A program made the translations under genes and the position numbers. DNA of 64,000 nucleotides, taken from contig CBDHGK010000041.1 of the NCBI GenBank assembly GCA_965263045.1, positions 2,604,001-2,668,000 of the forward strand, read 5' to 3'. The notes beneath the pieces are model-generated. The model had not been told where the DNA came from and made no database searches. It saw only the letters and a list, made by a program, of their open reading frames with translations. Of the stretch, positions 54,208 to 61,378 are shown piece by piece (within the stretch, counting starts at the first letter, position 1; each line of letters opens with the position of its first letter). The stretch comes from G963664115 sp965263045. Its GTDB lineage: Bacteria > Acidobacteriota > Terriglobia > 20CM-2-55-15.

Positions 54208-54238
54208 CGATCCACCGAGTACTTTTCCCGGTGGATCG
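54208..54238. terminator. Perfect 10-bp hairpin after the glycosyltransferase
   Basis: CGATCCACCG (54208-54217) pairs fully with CGGTGGATCG (54229-54238) over an 11-base loop, 22 bases after the glycosyltransferase stop. There is no T-run on the plus strand, so it is an atypical terminator or an mRNA 3' stabiliser. Confidence 0.5.
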
Positions 54239-54272
54239 AGGAAAAAGAAAAGGGCCAGAGAGGGTCGAAGGA

Positions 54273-54452
54273 CTATTCGTCCTCGTCTTCGTCCTCTTCC
54301 TCAATTTCTTCCTGAAAATCGCTGCAGACCACTTCGCTGATGAAATCTACTTTCTTGTTGTCGATTCGGGCGAATTTCGCTCTTCTTGGAACCCAGTCCT
54401 CGGAAATCTCAATTTCTAGGATTTCCTCAAAAAACTTGCGACCCCGACCCTG
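54273..54452 (-). pseudogene. Fragment encoding a highly acidic C-terminus
   Basis: An open minus-strand frame without a start codon, from CAG 54450-54452 to TAG 54273-54275: GRKFFEEILEIEISEDWVPR, RAKFARIDNKKVDFISEVVC, SDFQEEIEEEDEDEDE. It is preceded in frame by TAA (54453-54455). The well-ordered sequence with a poly-acidic tail looks like the end of a real protein of unknown family, cut at its 5' side. Same A-rich block as the glycosyltransferase. Confidence 0.45.
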
Positions 54453-54499
54453 TTACACGGTGAGAACTCCCTTATCATCGGAGAGAACGGCGTCTGCTT

Positions 54500-55008
54500 T
54501 TGGCCCGGGTTCGCGTCAAACATTTTGATTCATCTCAACCTTCAGGCCATCCTCGAGTTTCCAAGGTTTGCGGTTCTTCTCGTAATCCACATCCGCAAAA
54601 CGCACTGCGTAGGTGTCTGTCGCGAATTCGGAAGAATTCGAGAAATCGATCGGCATTCTCATTGTTCGAAGAGAACATTCCTGAGATTGCGACTGCCGCA
54701 CGCGCGAGGCGGACATCCGCAGACCACGTTTCGCCATGTCACTACCCCGGCGGGCGCTCCTCGTAGCCCTGCAGTTGGACCCACGAGTCCTGCGCATATC
54801 CCGGAAATTCGAATTCCCCCACCTGCTGAGCCCGCACGAACCGCTGATGATTGTTGGCTGCCGAGTGGACCAGATGACCGGGGATTTCCTTGACCGACCA
54901 GACCGTCGGCCCCGCCTTGGAGGCGGCGCCAGCCTCGCTGAGGGCTCGGAGTCGAATTGCAGCTTCGTCAACAATGGATACCAGTTCATCTGCGAATCGT
55001 TGAATCAT
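54500..55008 (-). pseudogene. Decayed DinB-superfamily gene
   Basis: ATG 55008 opens a frame with the N-terminal DinB four-helix pattern (MIQRFADELVSIVDEAAIRL, WSVKEIPGHLVHSAANNHQR, FPGYAQDSWVQLQGYEERPP) that stops at TAG near 54742. The W-K-E-I-x-G-H-L-V-H-S motif carries the metal-site His of DinB/YfiT-like thiol transferases. Downstream, shifted frames give pieces such as VTWRN that could be the next helix, but with further stops. I read it as a truncated pseudogene. Confidence 0.5.
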
Positions 55009-55135
55009 TGGTCACCTCTCATCCAAACGGTCCAGTTAGCAGCGTATCCGGAAAAGAGTGCGGCATCCGGCGCTGTCAGCAGCTTACAGTGTTGCCCCTA
55101 TGTCAATGGACACTGTGGCCCTAACGGGACAGCTA

Positions 55136-55167
55136 ACGAAGAAAAAGCCCCCATTTCCGGGGGCTTT
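55136..55167 (-). terminator. Rho-independent terminator of the rhodanese gene
   Basis: On the minus strand: AAAGCCCCC, loop GGAAAT, GGGGGC, then TTTTTCTTCG. Stem 55147-55152 with 55159-55164 (six G-C pairs plus A-T extensions). The T-run lies on the minus strand, so it ends the rhodanese transcript, about 90 bases after its stop. Confidence 0.75.
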
Positions 55168-55179
55168 AAGACTTCTTTG

Positions 55180-55239
55180 GATTCTCTGGGCACCCGATGA
55201 AGTAGAGGCGGCAGCTCTCAAACCGCCGCCCGGAGAATC
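55180..55239 (-). other. Stable stem-loop in the rhodanese 3' untranslated region
   Basis: GATTCTCTGGG (55180-55190) pairs with CCCGGAGAATC (55229-55239) with one mismatch or wobble, enclosing a second stem GGCGGC/GCCGCC (55207-55212, 55225-55230). It lies between the rhodanese stop and its terminator. Too short and without a T-arm for a tRNA. Role unknown. Confidence 0.5.
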
Positions 55240-55256
55240 ATTCGAGTGTTCTTGCG

Positions 55257-55697
55257 CTACGGAGCTACAGTGATTGGCCCGGCCGCTGGACGATCGACGC
55301 CTTCGACAACATCGAGGCCTTCCGCTTTCCAATCCCGAATTCCGCAGAACTGACCGGCATTGTATCCGGCGTCGGTAAACATCTGTGCGGCGCGCGACGC
55401 GCGCCCGCCGGAACCTCAGTAGAAAACCAGCTCGATGTCTTTCGGTATGTCCGCCATCCGCGATTCGAGTTCACCCATCGGGATGTGAATCGCGCTCCTG
55501 ATCGCGCCATCGGCCTCGAGTTCCCAGTCTTCGCGGACATCGATCAGGAGAAATGAATCCCCGCTGTCCAGTTTGTCCTTGAGAGTCGGGATTGCGATGC
55601 GTTCGATATCCGTACTCTCCTGGGCCGCGGCTAGACCGGCGACGCCTGCCGTCGCGATCAACACCGCCCCAAGGATTCCAATCCATTGCTGCGCCAT
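55257..55697 (-). CDS. Exported rhodanese with in-frame TGA at the catalytic cysteine (candidate selenoprotein)
   Basis: 146 residues if TGA 55416-55418 is read through. ATG 55697 sits behind GAGGAGG. A signal peptide (GILGAVLIATAGVAGLAAAQ) is followed by a single rhodanese domain: IPTLKDKLDSGDSFLLIDVR, EDWELEADGAIRSAIHIPMG and KDIELVFY. Then TGA stands at residue 94, then GSGGRASRAAQMFTDAGYNA, GQFCGIRDWKAEGLDVVEGV and TAG at 55257-55259. Rhodaneses have C-x-x-G-x-R-[AS] at the active site, so the TGA replaces the sulfur-carrying Cys exactly, and the frame beyond is fully conserved. Best explained as selenocysteine; a fresh Cys (TGC/TGT) to stop mutation is the alternative. Sulfurtransferase role in the periplasm. 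Confidence 0.75.
55387..55408 (-). promoter_or_regulatory. Candidate bacterial SECIS hairpin
   Basis: Within the rhodanese coding frame, 7 bases after the TGA: GCGG pairs with CCGC and CGCG with CGCG (one bulged G at 55404), giving an 8-bp all-GC stem around the apical loop CGTCG. The loop begins 16 bases after the TGA and has a G in its second position, which agrees with the general bacterial SECIS layout as I recall it. GC-rich DNA makes such stems easily, so this is supportive, not decisive. Confidence 0.5.
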
Positions 55698-55872
55698 TGT
55701 TGACCCTCCTCGATTATTGTTCGACACTGTCGGCACCCGCATTATAGCGGGTATGACGGACTCACAAACAAGTCGCCGACGCCATAGGATACTTAATTCA
55801 CATCAGCCGGTTTCTGAGAAAGATTCCCAGAGAGTTGTTCGCCGGTGCCCGGAACTCACAAAGGACAAACCA

Positions 55873-56763
55873 ATGAAGCGACATTATGTAGGCACTGTTG
55901 ATGTAAGTCAGTTCCAGACAGAAGCTCATTACAGGCCGCACTCCTCAGGATATTCACGCCTCGCACTCATTGACCATACAGTCGATGCCGCATCTGTCCA
56001 CATGGGGCTGGCTCTGACTCAATTCGAGCCCGGTGGGCATCTCGACTCCGTAGTTCATGCGTTCGAAAAAGGCTTCTACGTGCTCGATGGGACCCTCACC
56101 GCGCATATCGATGGCCGCAGCGTGCGACTGCCCAAGGACTATTTCGGTCTCATCCCACTGGGCGTGACGTATGCGATGTACAACGGCGGATCGGAACCGC
56201 TCCGCCTGCTGGAAATGACGGCGCCTCAACCGAAACCGGCCGACGACATTTTTCAGGACACCTATTTTCACAAGGATGGAATCGGGACAACAGAAGGCAC
56301 CCTGCCCGACCTTGCCGACCCGCGGGTGTCCAAATTCCTGGGAAAGTTCGAAGAATCGCAACTGCCAGATCCGGGCGAAATTGCCGCAGTGGGAGCCCGG
56401 AGCGGGTCGATCATGGGTGTCGCAATCAAAGAAATGATCGATCGGATGCTGGGTGCCGAACACATGGCGATGTTCATGGTGCAGTTCCGTCCCGGCGGGA
56501 TCGGCACCCAGCACGACCATGCCTTCGAGGAGTCTTACTTCTTCCTCTCGGGTGAGGCGGAAGCCGTCCTGAATGGAGCAACGTATCGCGTTAAAGCCGG
56601 GGACATCGTGTGGACAGGCGTGGGTTGCATGCACAGCTTTGAGAACATCGGCAACACTCCGGTAAGATGGATCGAGACGCAGGCCCCACTCCCGACCCAG
56701 ACGGAGGCATTTCGATTCCGACGTGAATGGGAACCGGTCGCCAGGAAGATCGAGCAAGCCTAG
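55873..56763 (+). CDS. Bicupin protein, ureidoglycine-aminohydrolase-like
   Basis: A 296-residue protein with two cupin modules. First: LALTQFEPGGHLDSVVHAFE, KGFYVLDGTLTAHIDGRSVR and IPLGVTYAMYNGGSEPLRLL. Second: MFMVQFRPGGIGTQHDHAFE, ESYFFLSGEAEAVLNGATYR and VGCMHSFENIGNTPVRWIE. Metal ligands are readable in the second module (QHDHAFEE, Glu, and His in GCMHSF). The layout matches AllE/YlbA-type (S)-ureidoglycine aminohydrolases, but no other allantoin genes are near. ATG 55873 is the family-like start; an open frame reaches back to 55573 antisense to the rhodanese and is not used. Divergent from the rhodanese gene. Confidence 0.8.
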   Translation: MKRHYVGTVDVSQFQTEAHYRPHSSGYSRLALIDHTVDAASVHMGLALTQFEPGGHLDSVVHAFEKGFYVLDGTLTAHIDGRSVRLPKDYFGLIPLGVTYAMYNGGSEPLRLLEMTAPQPKPADDIFQDTYFHKDGIGTTEGTLPDLADPRVSKFLGKFEESQLPDPGEIAAVGARSGSIMGVAIKEMIDRMLGAEHMAMFMVQFRPGGIGTQHDHAFEESYFFLSGEAEAVLNGATYRVKAGDIVWTGVGCMHSFENIGNTPVRWIETQAPLPTQTEAFRFRREWEPVARKIEQA

Positions 56764-56891
56764 GCGGTCCGCATCCTTCGATATGTTGCTCCCGAAACGG
56801 GCGGTCACACCGGAGCCCATCCTCATCGCCGCCTTCGATTTTAATCTATTCCCGGCGGGCTCATCTCAAGACTCAACGGCTTGCTAAGACT

Positions 56892-57329
56892 TCAGGCTTT
56901 GTTGACCATCCAGGTGGAAAAGCTTTCGAGAAAGTCCCTGAAACCGTCGAGGTGCTCGGGAGGGAAGCGGTATTTCTCACTCGCTCCGTTGAGTGTCTGA
57001 TCGAAACAGGCGAGCCACACCTGCCGCGCCTGCTCATCAATTTCAAACGGAAGATGACGGGCTCTCATGCGGGGTGGGCCATACTTTTCAAAATAGAGCG
57101 GAGGTCCTCCCAGGAGAGTGACGAAGAATGCTGCTGATTTCTTCGACGCTTCCTCCATGTTCTCAGGGAAGAGATGCCGGAGCGTGGACTTCTCCAGTTC
57201 CCGATAGAAGTCCGACATCATCCTGAAGATATTCTCCTGCCCCATGATCGCGTAGATTTCCCTGCTGGGACCCGGCCCCTGAGGAGGCCCACCGGGAGGG
57301 ACGTAGATGATGCGGTCCTGTTCAGGCAT
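56892..57329 (-). CDS. Truncated-hemoglobin-like globin
   Basis: A 145-residue heme protein. After a Gly/Pro-rich N-terminus (PPGGPPQGPGPSREI) comes the globin: IYAIMGQENIFRMMSDFYRE, STLRHLFPENMEEASKKSAA, FFVTLLGGPPLYFEKYGPPR and MRARHLPFEIDEQARQVWLA. The conserved Phe-Tyr of the B helix and the likely proximal His (about residue 92, in RMRARHLPF) are present. Such bacterial globins bind O2, NO or sulfide and serve in detoxification or redox sensing. The start at ATG 57329 is the only option; the ribosome site is weak. Confidence 0.85.
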   Translation of the reverse strand: MPEQDRIIYVPPGGPPQGPGPSREIYAIMGQENIFRMMSDFYRELEKSTLRHLFPENMEEASKKSAAFFVTLLGGPPLYFEKYGPPRMRARHLPFEIDEQARQVWLACFDQTLNGASEKYRFPPEHLDGFRDFLESFSTWMVNKA

Positions 57330-57547
57330 ATTCCGTGTCAGGAGTTAGAAAATCGCGAAATCCGATCCTCGGCAGGTACGCTCTGCGAGGCACGACGCCA
57401 GAACGTCCGTTACCGTTGGGTCAATGACGCCGATTCCCGAGGAGAGTCAGAGAACGAACGGCGGACCGAATGCAGGTGTTGGTGTCGGGAACAACGACGC
57501 CCCCCCTAAAGGGGGGTCCGTCCAAGTTGACTGACTGGAGCTCTCCC
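57330..57547. other. Intergenic with a perfect GC hairpin
   Basis: CCCCCC (57501-57506) and GGGGGG (57511-57516) around TAAA, 32 bases after the stop of the MBL gene on the minus strand. Possible transcription end without a T-run. Nothing else seen. Confidence 0.4.
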
Positions 57548-58582
57548 CTAATTGCCGGACAGTTCCCGATACGCCCCGGCTATGTTTTGCGGCCGCTGGG
57601 CCCCGAAAAATTCCCAGTGCGCATACTCTTCCAGCCGGATGCTGTCACGTGCCTGTTCAAGGGTCTGGCCCGCAGCGATTGCAGCGGCTACCTGCGCGCG
57701 CACTTCCTCGCGATACTCGAGATTGTTTGCAAAGTCCACATGCCGGCCCAGTTTCCCATGGCTGCAGATGAAATGTTCGAAGTCCATGGCATTCACCTGT
57801 TTGACCAATTCGATTTCGCTGGCGGTCGACACCGCTGGGCCGAAAGGCGTTCGGTCAATCGTGACCCAGTCCGATGCGAACAGAACATTCGTTCCGTCGA
57901 CAAACCGGACGATGGTGTTGTCATCGGCGTGTGCGACCGGAAAAGGGATGACTTCGACGAGTTTCCCACCGAGACGAATATTGAGGGGTTCGGTATAGGT
58001 CAGATCCGGAGGAACGACGTTCTTGAAGGGACCCCGCGTCACTTCGGCGCCGCTGAGCGCACTGTCTTCGTTGTCATCGTACAGATCGAACAGCCGCTGA
58101 AGGTTTCCCATCGCTTCGGTATATTCGATGCGGCCATTCCCGTTGGCGTCCTGCTCCCGAAACCGTTCGGGAAGGGGTGTACTGGCCGGAGGCATTTCCA
58201 GATGCCCGATCATGTTCCCGTGTCCGATCAGCCGCGCCGTATCCGCCCATACGGCAGCCCCGGAACCGTGGTCATAGTGGTGGTGACTGTAAATGACATA
58301 TTTCACCGGCACATCGAATCTCTCTGCAAGTTCACCTTTGAGCCAGCGCGCCATATCCAGACCGACGGGTTCGACGAGAACGATCCCGTCGGGGGTGACC
58401 ATGAAGACCGAGACGTAGTCGTCCTGCCGTGCGTAATAGACGTCACCGGTCAGGTTCCCTATTTCCCGTCCCTGGTACTGGGTCTGCTGCACCAAGCGCC
58501 GGTCCTGAGAGCCCGCGATTGGCGTCGTCAGCGTCAGGGCAAAGCACCCGACAAGCAACATTACTGGGTATGTGCGTTTCAT
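57548..58582 (-). CDS. Exported MBL-fold hydrolase with two EF-hand loops inserted
   Basis: A 344-residue protein: signal peptide, then a zinc site YVIYSHHHYDHGSGAA (His100, His101 or His102, Asp104, His105), later PVAHADDNTIVRF (His218), FASDW (Asp) and FICSHGKLG (His). Between the first and second zinc regions sit two canonical 12-residue EF-hand loops, DANGNGRIEYTE (145-156) and DDNEDSALSGAE (169-180). Calcium could therefore shape or switch the active site (inference). AGGAGACGAT precedes ATG 58582. Substrate unknown; related exported MBL proteins degrade or scavenge small molecules. Confidence 0.84.
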   Translation of the reverse strand: MKRTYPVMLLVGCFALTLTTPIAGSQDRRLVQQTQYQGREIGNLTGDVYYARQDDYVSVFMVTPDGIVLVEPVGLDMARWLKGELAERFDVPVKYVIYSHHHYDHGSGAAVWADTARLIGHGNMIGHLEMPPASTPLPERFREQDANGNGRIEYTEAMGNLQRLFDLYDDNEDSALSGAEVTRGPFKNVVPPDLTYTEPLNIRLGGKLVEVIPFPVAHADDNTIVRFVDGTNVLFASDWVTIDRTPFGPAVSTASEIELVKQVNAMDFEHFICSHGKLGRHVDFANNLEYREEVRAQVAAAIAAGQTLEQARDSIRLEEYAHWEFFGAQRPQNIAGAYRELSGN

Positions 58583-58689
58583 ATCGTCTCCTGTTGATCT
58601 CGATTCATTCTGCGCATCGTGATTCGGCAGACCGGGCGCAACCTCAGATATTACCTCAAACCAAGATAGCCAGCGCCTCTCGCGCTATC

Positions 58690-59757
58690 TCAGGGAGCAT
58701 TGCGCATCTCTCTCAGCCGGGCCAACCCTTGCCCATAGCCGCTGGCAGCCTCGATCAGCGTATCGACCACGGCGAGGGGAGCAGTTGCGTCTGCCCCGTC
58801 GGGGAAAACGCCCGACACCGCCTCTAGCGACGGTCCGTGATCGCGCATGAGACCCAACCACCCATTGAGTGCAGTCGGGACATCGTTCCCGACCCCGCCA
58901 CGGCTTGCAGGAATCACTATCTCATCGATCTCCCTCCTGAGAGCCGCACGCCGGCCTGGGTCCGTCAGCCGGAGGACTGCAGCTTCCGCGCGCTCCGCCC
59001 TGCCGCGAACGGCAAAAGCAAGCGAGATGTCGTGGAATGCGTCGTCGCGGGCATTGACGTCGGCGCTGATCGCAATCGCGGTATTGATTGCGTCATCGAG
59101 ATCTCCGGCCGCTACCTGCACCTCCATAATTCGCTGGAGCACGCGTGTCCTTTCCAGTTCTGGCCGCCCTTCCGCACACGGCATACAAAGATCTGGAATC
59201 TCGCCAGCCGTGATCAGCGCCTGGGGGGCCATTACGCGGGAACGAGTCTGAGCCTGCGCGATACGGCCATAAGCAGTTATTCGGCCGCTTGGGTCAGGGG
59301 AATCCAACAGGGGTTGTGCGGCCACCTTGGCCTTCTCGAACAAGCCCGTCAGGCGCCCCACGGCAATCCCGTCTAGGTCCCTGATTCGAATCTGAGTCTG
59401 CGGGATATTCACCGCATCCGGTGCGGAAGCGGCATAGGTGTTGAGCCATCCGATCGCCAAAAGTTCGTTGAAACCTGAAAAGTCGTAGGAGAGTGCCAGA
59501 TTGTAGATGATCGCAGGTGTCGCGGGTGCAGCCTCATGAACTTCAATCAGATTTCGGATCGCTCGGCCCCAATCTCCCTGGCGAAAGGCATCCAATCCCT
59601 GAAACCAAGAATCGTGGGCAGCCTCGGGCACGTCCTCCGGGATCTGTCCGAAACCAGCGGTCCAGCTCACCAGCAGCAGCAAGACGAGCCCGCCCAGTCG
59701 CAACCGTCGACCGGACCGGGCGGTCGAATTGTCGTTCGTAACCAATTCCAGCTTCAT
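58690..59757 (-). CDS. Exported or membrane-anchored helical-repeat protein of unknown function
   Basis: A 355-residue protein: charged N-terminus, one hydrophobic anchor or signal (LRLGGLVLLLLVSWTAGFGQ), then helical repeats of TPR style. AAHDSWFQGLDAFRQGDWGR followed by AIRNLIEVHEAAPATPAIIY and NLALSYDFSGFNELLAIGWL read as a TPR pair, and a second set begins ELERTRVLQRIMEVQVAAGD. An ALITAGEIPDLCMPCAEGRP segment has a CXXC pair. ATG 59757 follows AGAAAGG; the frame opens at 59916 inside a MITE-B end and is not used. Probably protein-protein interaction. Confidence 0.65.
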   Translation of the reverse strand: MKLELVTNDNSTARSGRRLRLGGLVLLLLVSWTAGFGQIPEDVPEAAHDSWFQGLDAFRQGDWGRAIRNLIEVHEAAPATPAIIYNLALSYDFSGFNELLAIGWLNTYAASAPDAVNIPQTQIRIRDLDGIAVGRLTGLFEKAKVAAQPLLDSPDPSGRITAYGRIAQAQTRSRVMAPQALITAGEIPDLCMPCAEGRPELERTRVLQRIMEVQVAAGDLDDAINTAIAISADVNARDDAFHDISLAFAVRGRAERAEAAVLRLTDPGRRAALRREIDEIVIPASRGGVGNDVPTALNGWLGLMRDHGPSLEAVSGVFPDGADATAPLAVVDTLIEAASGYGQGLARLREMRNAP

Positions 59758-60214
59758 GGCCTTTCTCTGGACGGGCGGGCGCGGACACCGGACGTCGCTG
59801 ATTTCCGCTTCCACCTTGCTGCGGTCAAGTGGCCTGTACCACCCGAATGCGGGGGCGGAATTGACTACTGGCTTTACAAGAAGCGCGCGTTCTTGAGCGC
59901 ATACTGCCCTTGCCAACTGTAGGAAGTGCCCTTCGATCGTGAAACGACCCGCTTACACCTGCTGCCGTCAGTCGTTGAAGGTACCCGCGCTGCGTCGGCG
60001 GGTCAAGCACTCCATGAGAAGGATGCTGAAGCAGCGATCTTTGGCCTGCGCATCAACACCACCCGAGACGGGAGGTTTCTGGAGTGGCTGCCACATTCAT
60101 TGGAACTGAGCAGTGGTAAAAGCCGGCACGTCGTGTGCCGCGGGGCCGTTAACTTCAGGATGAATATGACTAAAAGCATGTGTCGGCGCCATAACATAGC
60201 TGTAAAATAATGTA
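59758..60214. other. Intergenic with a MITE-B end
   Basis: At 59830 begins TGGCCTGTACCACCCGAATG, a family B terminal repeat. I find no opposite end, so it is a solo remnant. It lies about 70 bp upstream of the minus-strand gene at 59757 and could sit in its promoter. The rest shows no gene. Confidence 0.5.
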
Positions 60215-61018
60215 ATGGATCCACGCTCTACGTCACTCCGATTCCTGGTCGCCGCCAGCCTCCTGCTAGCTCCCGTTGACCTGATCGCTGCACAAAGCCC
60301 ACAGACCAGAGAGAAAACGCACCTCGAAGATGTGGAACGCCAGATCTTTGACATTGTGAACGCGGAGCGGGTGCGTGCGGGACTCAATTCGCTGCGGGAG
60401 GAACCGGTCCTCGTCGAAATCGCCGCAGACCACACGAGGGACATGCTGGAGCGGGACTTCTTCGACCACATGAGTCCCGACGGTGTCGGATCGGCTGAAC
60501 GCGTCGGCCGGAATCACCGCACCCTTATTGGCGAGGTTTCAGAGAATATCTGGACGAAAATTAGTTCTGGTGAAACGAGTTCTCCGAATCTGGCGGAAGA
60601 AGTCATGGAGGGACTGATGAACAGTCCCGGACATCGACACAACATCCTGACGCCTGGACTGACCCATATGGGCATCGGGGTTTACTCTTCGAGCGGACTG
60701 ACCGTGTTGACGTCTGAGTTCATGGTGACCCAACTGTTTGCAGCGGTCCGGGGTTATGTGGAGTCTCCCGTACCGGAAAGCTTTCTGTTCAGCGAAAACG
60801 TACGTTTCAGAATACGGGACCTGGATGACGCATCGTCAGAGGCTCGGTACTATGACCTCTGGTCTGTCGAGGAGCAACGCCCCATGATCCCCCCGACTCG
60901 CATCGATCGGGCCAAGATGAGGGTGCCCAGGGGAACTTATCAGTTGCGCTTCCTCTACAAAAGCCTCGAGGAAGGCCAGCTCGACGCCATCTCCGCACCC
61001 TATGTGACGATCCGCTAG
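60215..61018 (+). CDS. Exported CAP/SCP-domain protein
   Basis: A 267-residue secreted protein: signal peptide ending VDLIAAQ, then a CAP (SCP/PR1) domain. It shows FDIVNAERVRAGLNSLREEP, LVEIAADHTRDMLERDFFDH, MSPDGVGSAERV, GEVSENIW, LMNSPGHRHNILTPGLTHMG and IGVYSSSGLTVLTSEFMVT. The His and Glu pairs of the CAP cavity are present (DHT, SEN, GHRHN). A C-terminal 85-residue beta-like extension (VRFRIRDLDDASSEARYYDL) is extra. Bacterial CAP proteins are poorly understood; wall-associated or lipid-binding roles are proposed. Stand-alone gene. Confidence 0.84.
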   Translation: MDPRSTSLRFLVAASLLLAPVDLIAAQSPQTREKTHLEDVERQIFDIVNAERVRAGLNSLREEPVLVEIAADHTRDMLERDFFDHMSPDGVGSAERVGRNHRTLIGEVSENIWTKISSGETSSPNLAEEVMEGLMNSPGHRHNILTPGLTHMGIGVYSSSGLTVLTSEFMVTQLFAAVRGYVESPVPESFLFSENVRFRIRDLDDASSEARYYDLWSVEEQRPMIPPTRIDRAKMRVPRGTYQLRFLYKSLEEGQLDAISAPYVTIR

Positions 61019-61376
61019 CAAGCGGCCCGCTATCGATAGTTCCAGTCCTTCCCCGTGGCGAAGTCAGGCGCCGACTCAGCTTGAAACTCGGTTGTCAGCC
61101 GGGCGACGGATATTGGTCGTCCCTCGATCGAACCTCACGGTGCCATCACCCATCGACCTGACGTTCATCATGGTTGCCCGGCCAGGCAGTTTGTGGCCGG
61201 CTCAATCTCCACTGCTGCCACCCCCGGCCCAGGCGCACGTATGGGCGACGCAGTGATCCTGGTGCGTTGATCGGTGAAGACGAGTCGATGAAGTCAAAAC
61301 TCACCGCCGATCTCGAACTGACGCGCGACGCGAAATCATCGGGTCTTTCGAAAACCCCAACAACCGGATAAACTCC
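61019..61376. other. Intergenic, nothing recognised
   Basis: 358 bp up to the IS630 insertion. No frame, repeat or RNA that I can support. Confidence 0.4.
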
Positions 61377-61378
61377 TA

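Noticed and set aside
55180..55239. tRNA, in particular tRNA-Sec, next to the candidate selenoprotein
   Set aside because: The stem-loop lacks a T-arm, proper D-arm and a TCA anticodon loop in the right place; only a hairpin can be supported.
57470..58597. 375-codon plus-strand frame
   Set aside because: Antisense to the EF-hand MBL gene, whose motifs and ribosome site are clear.
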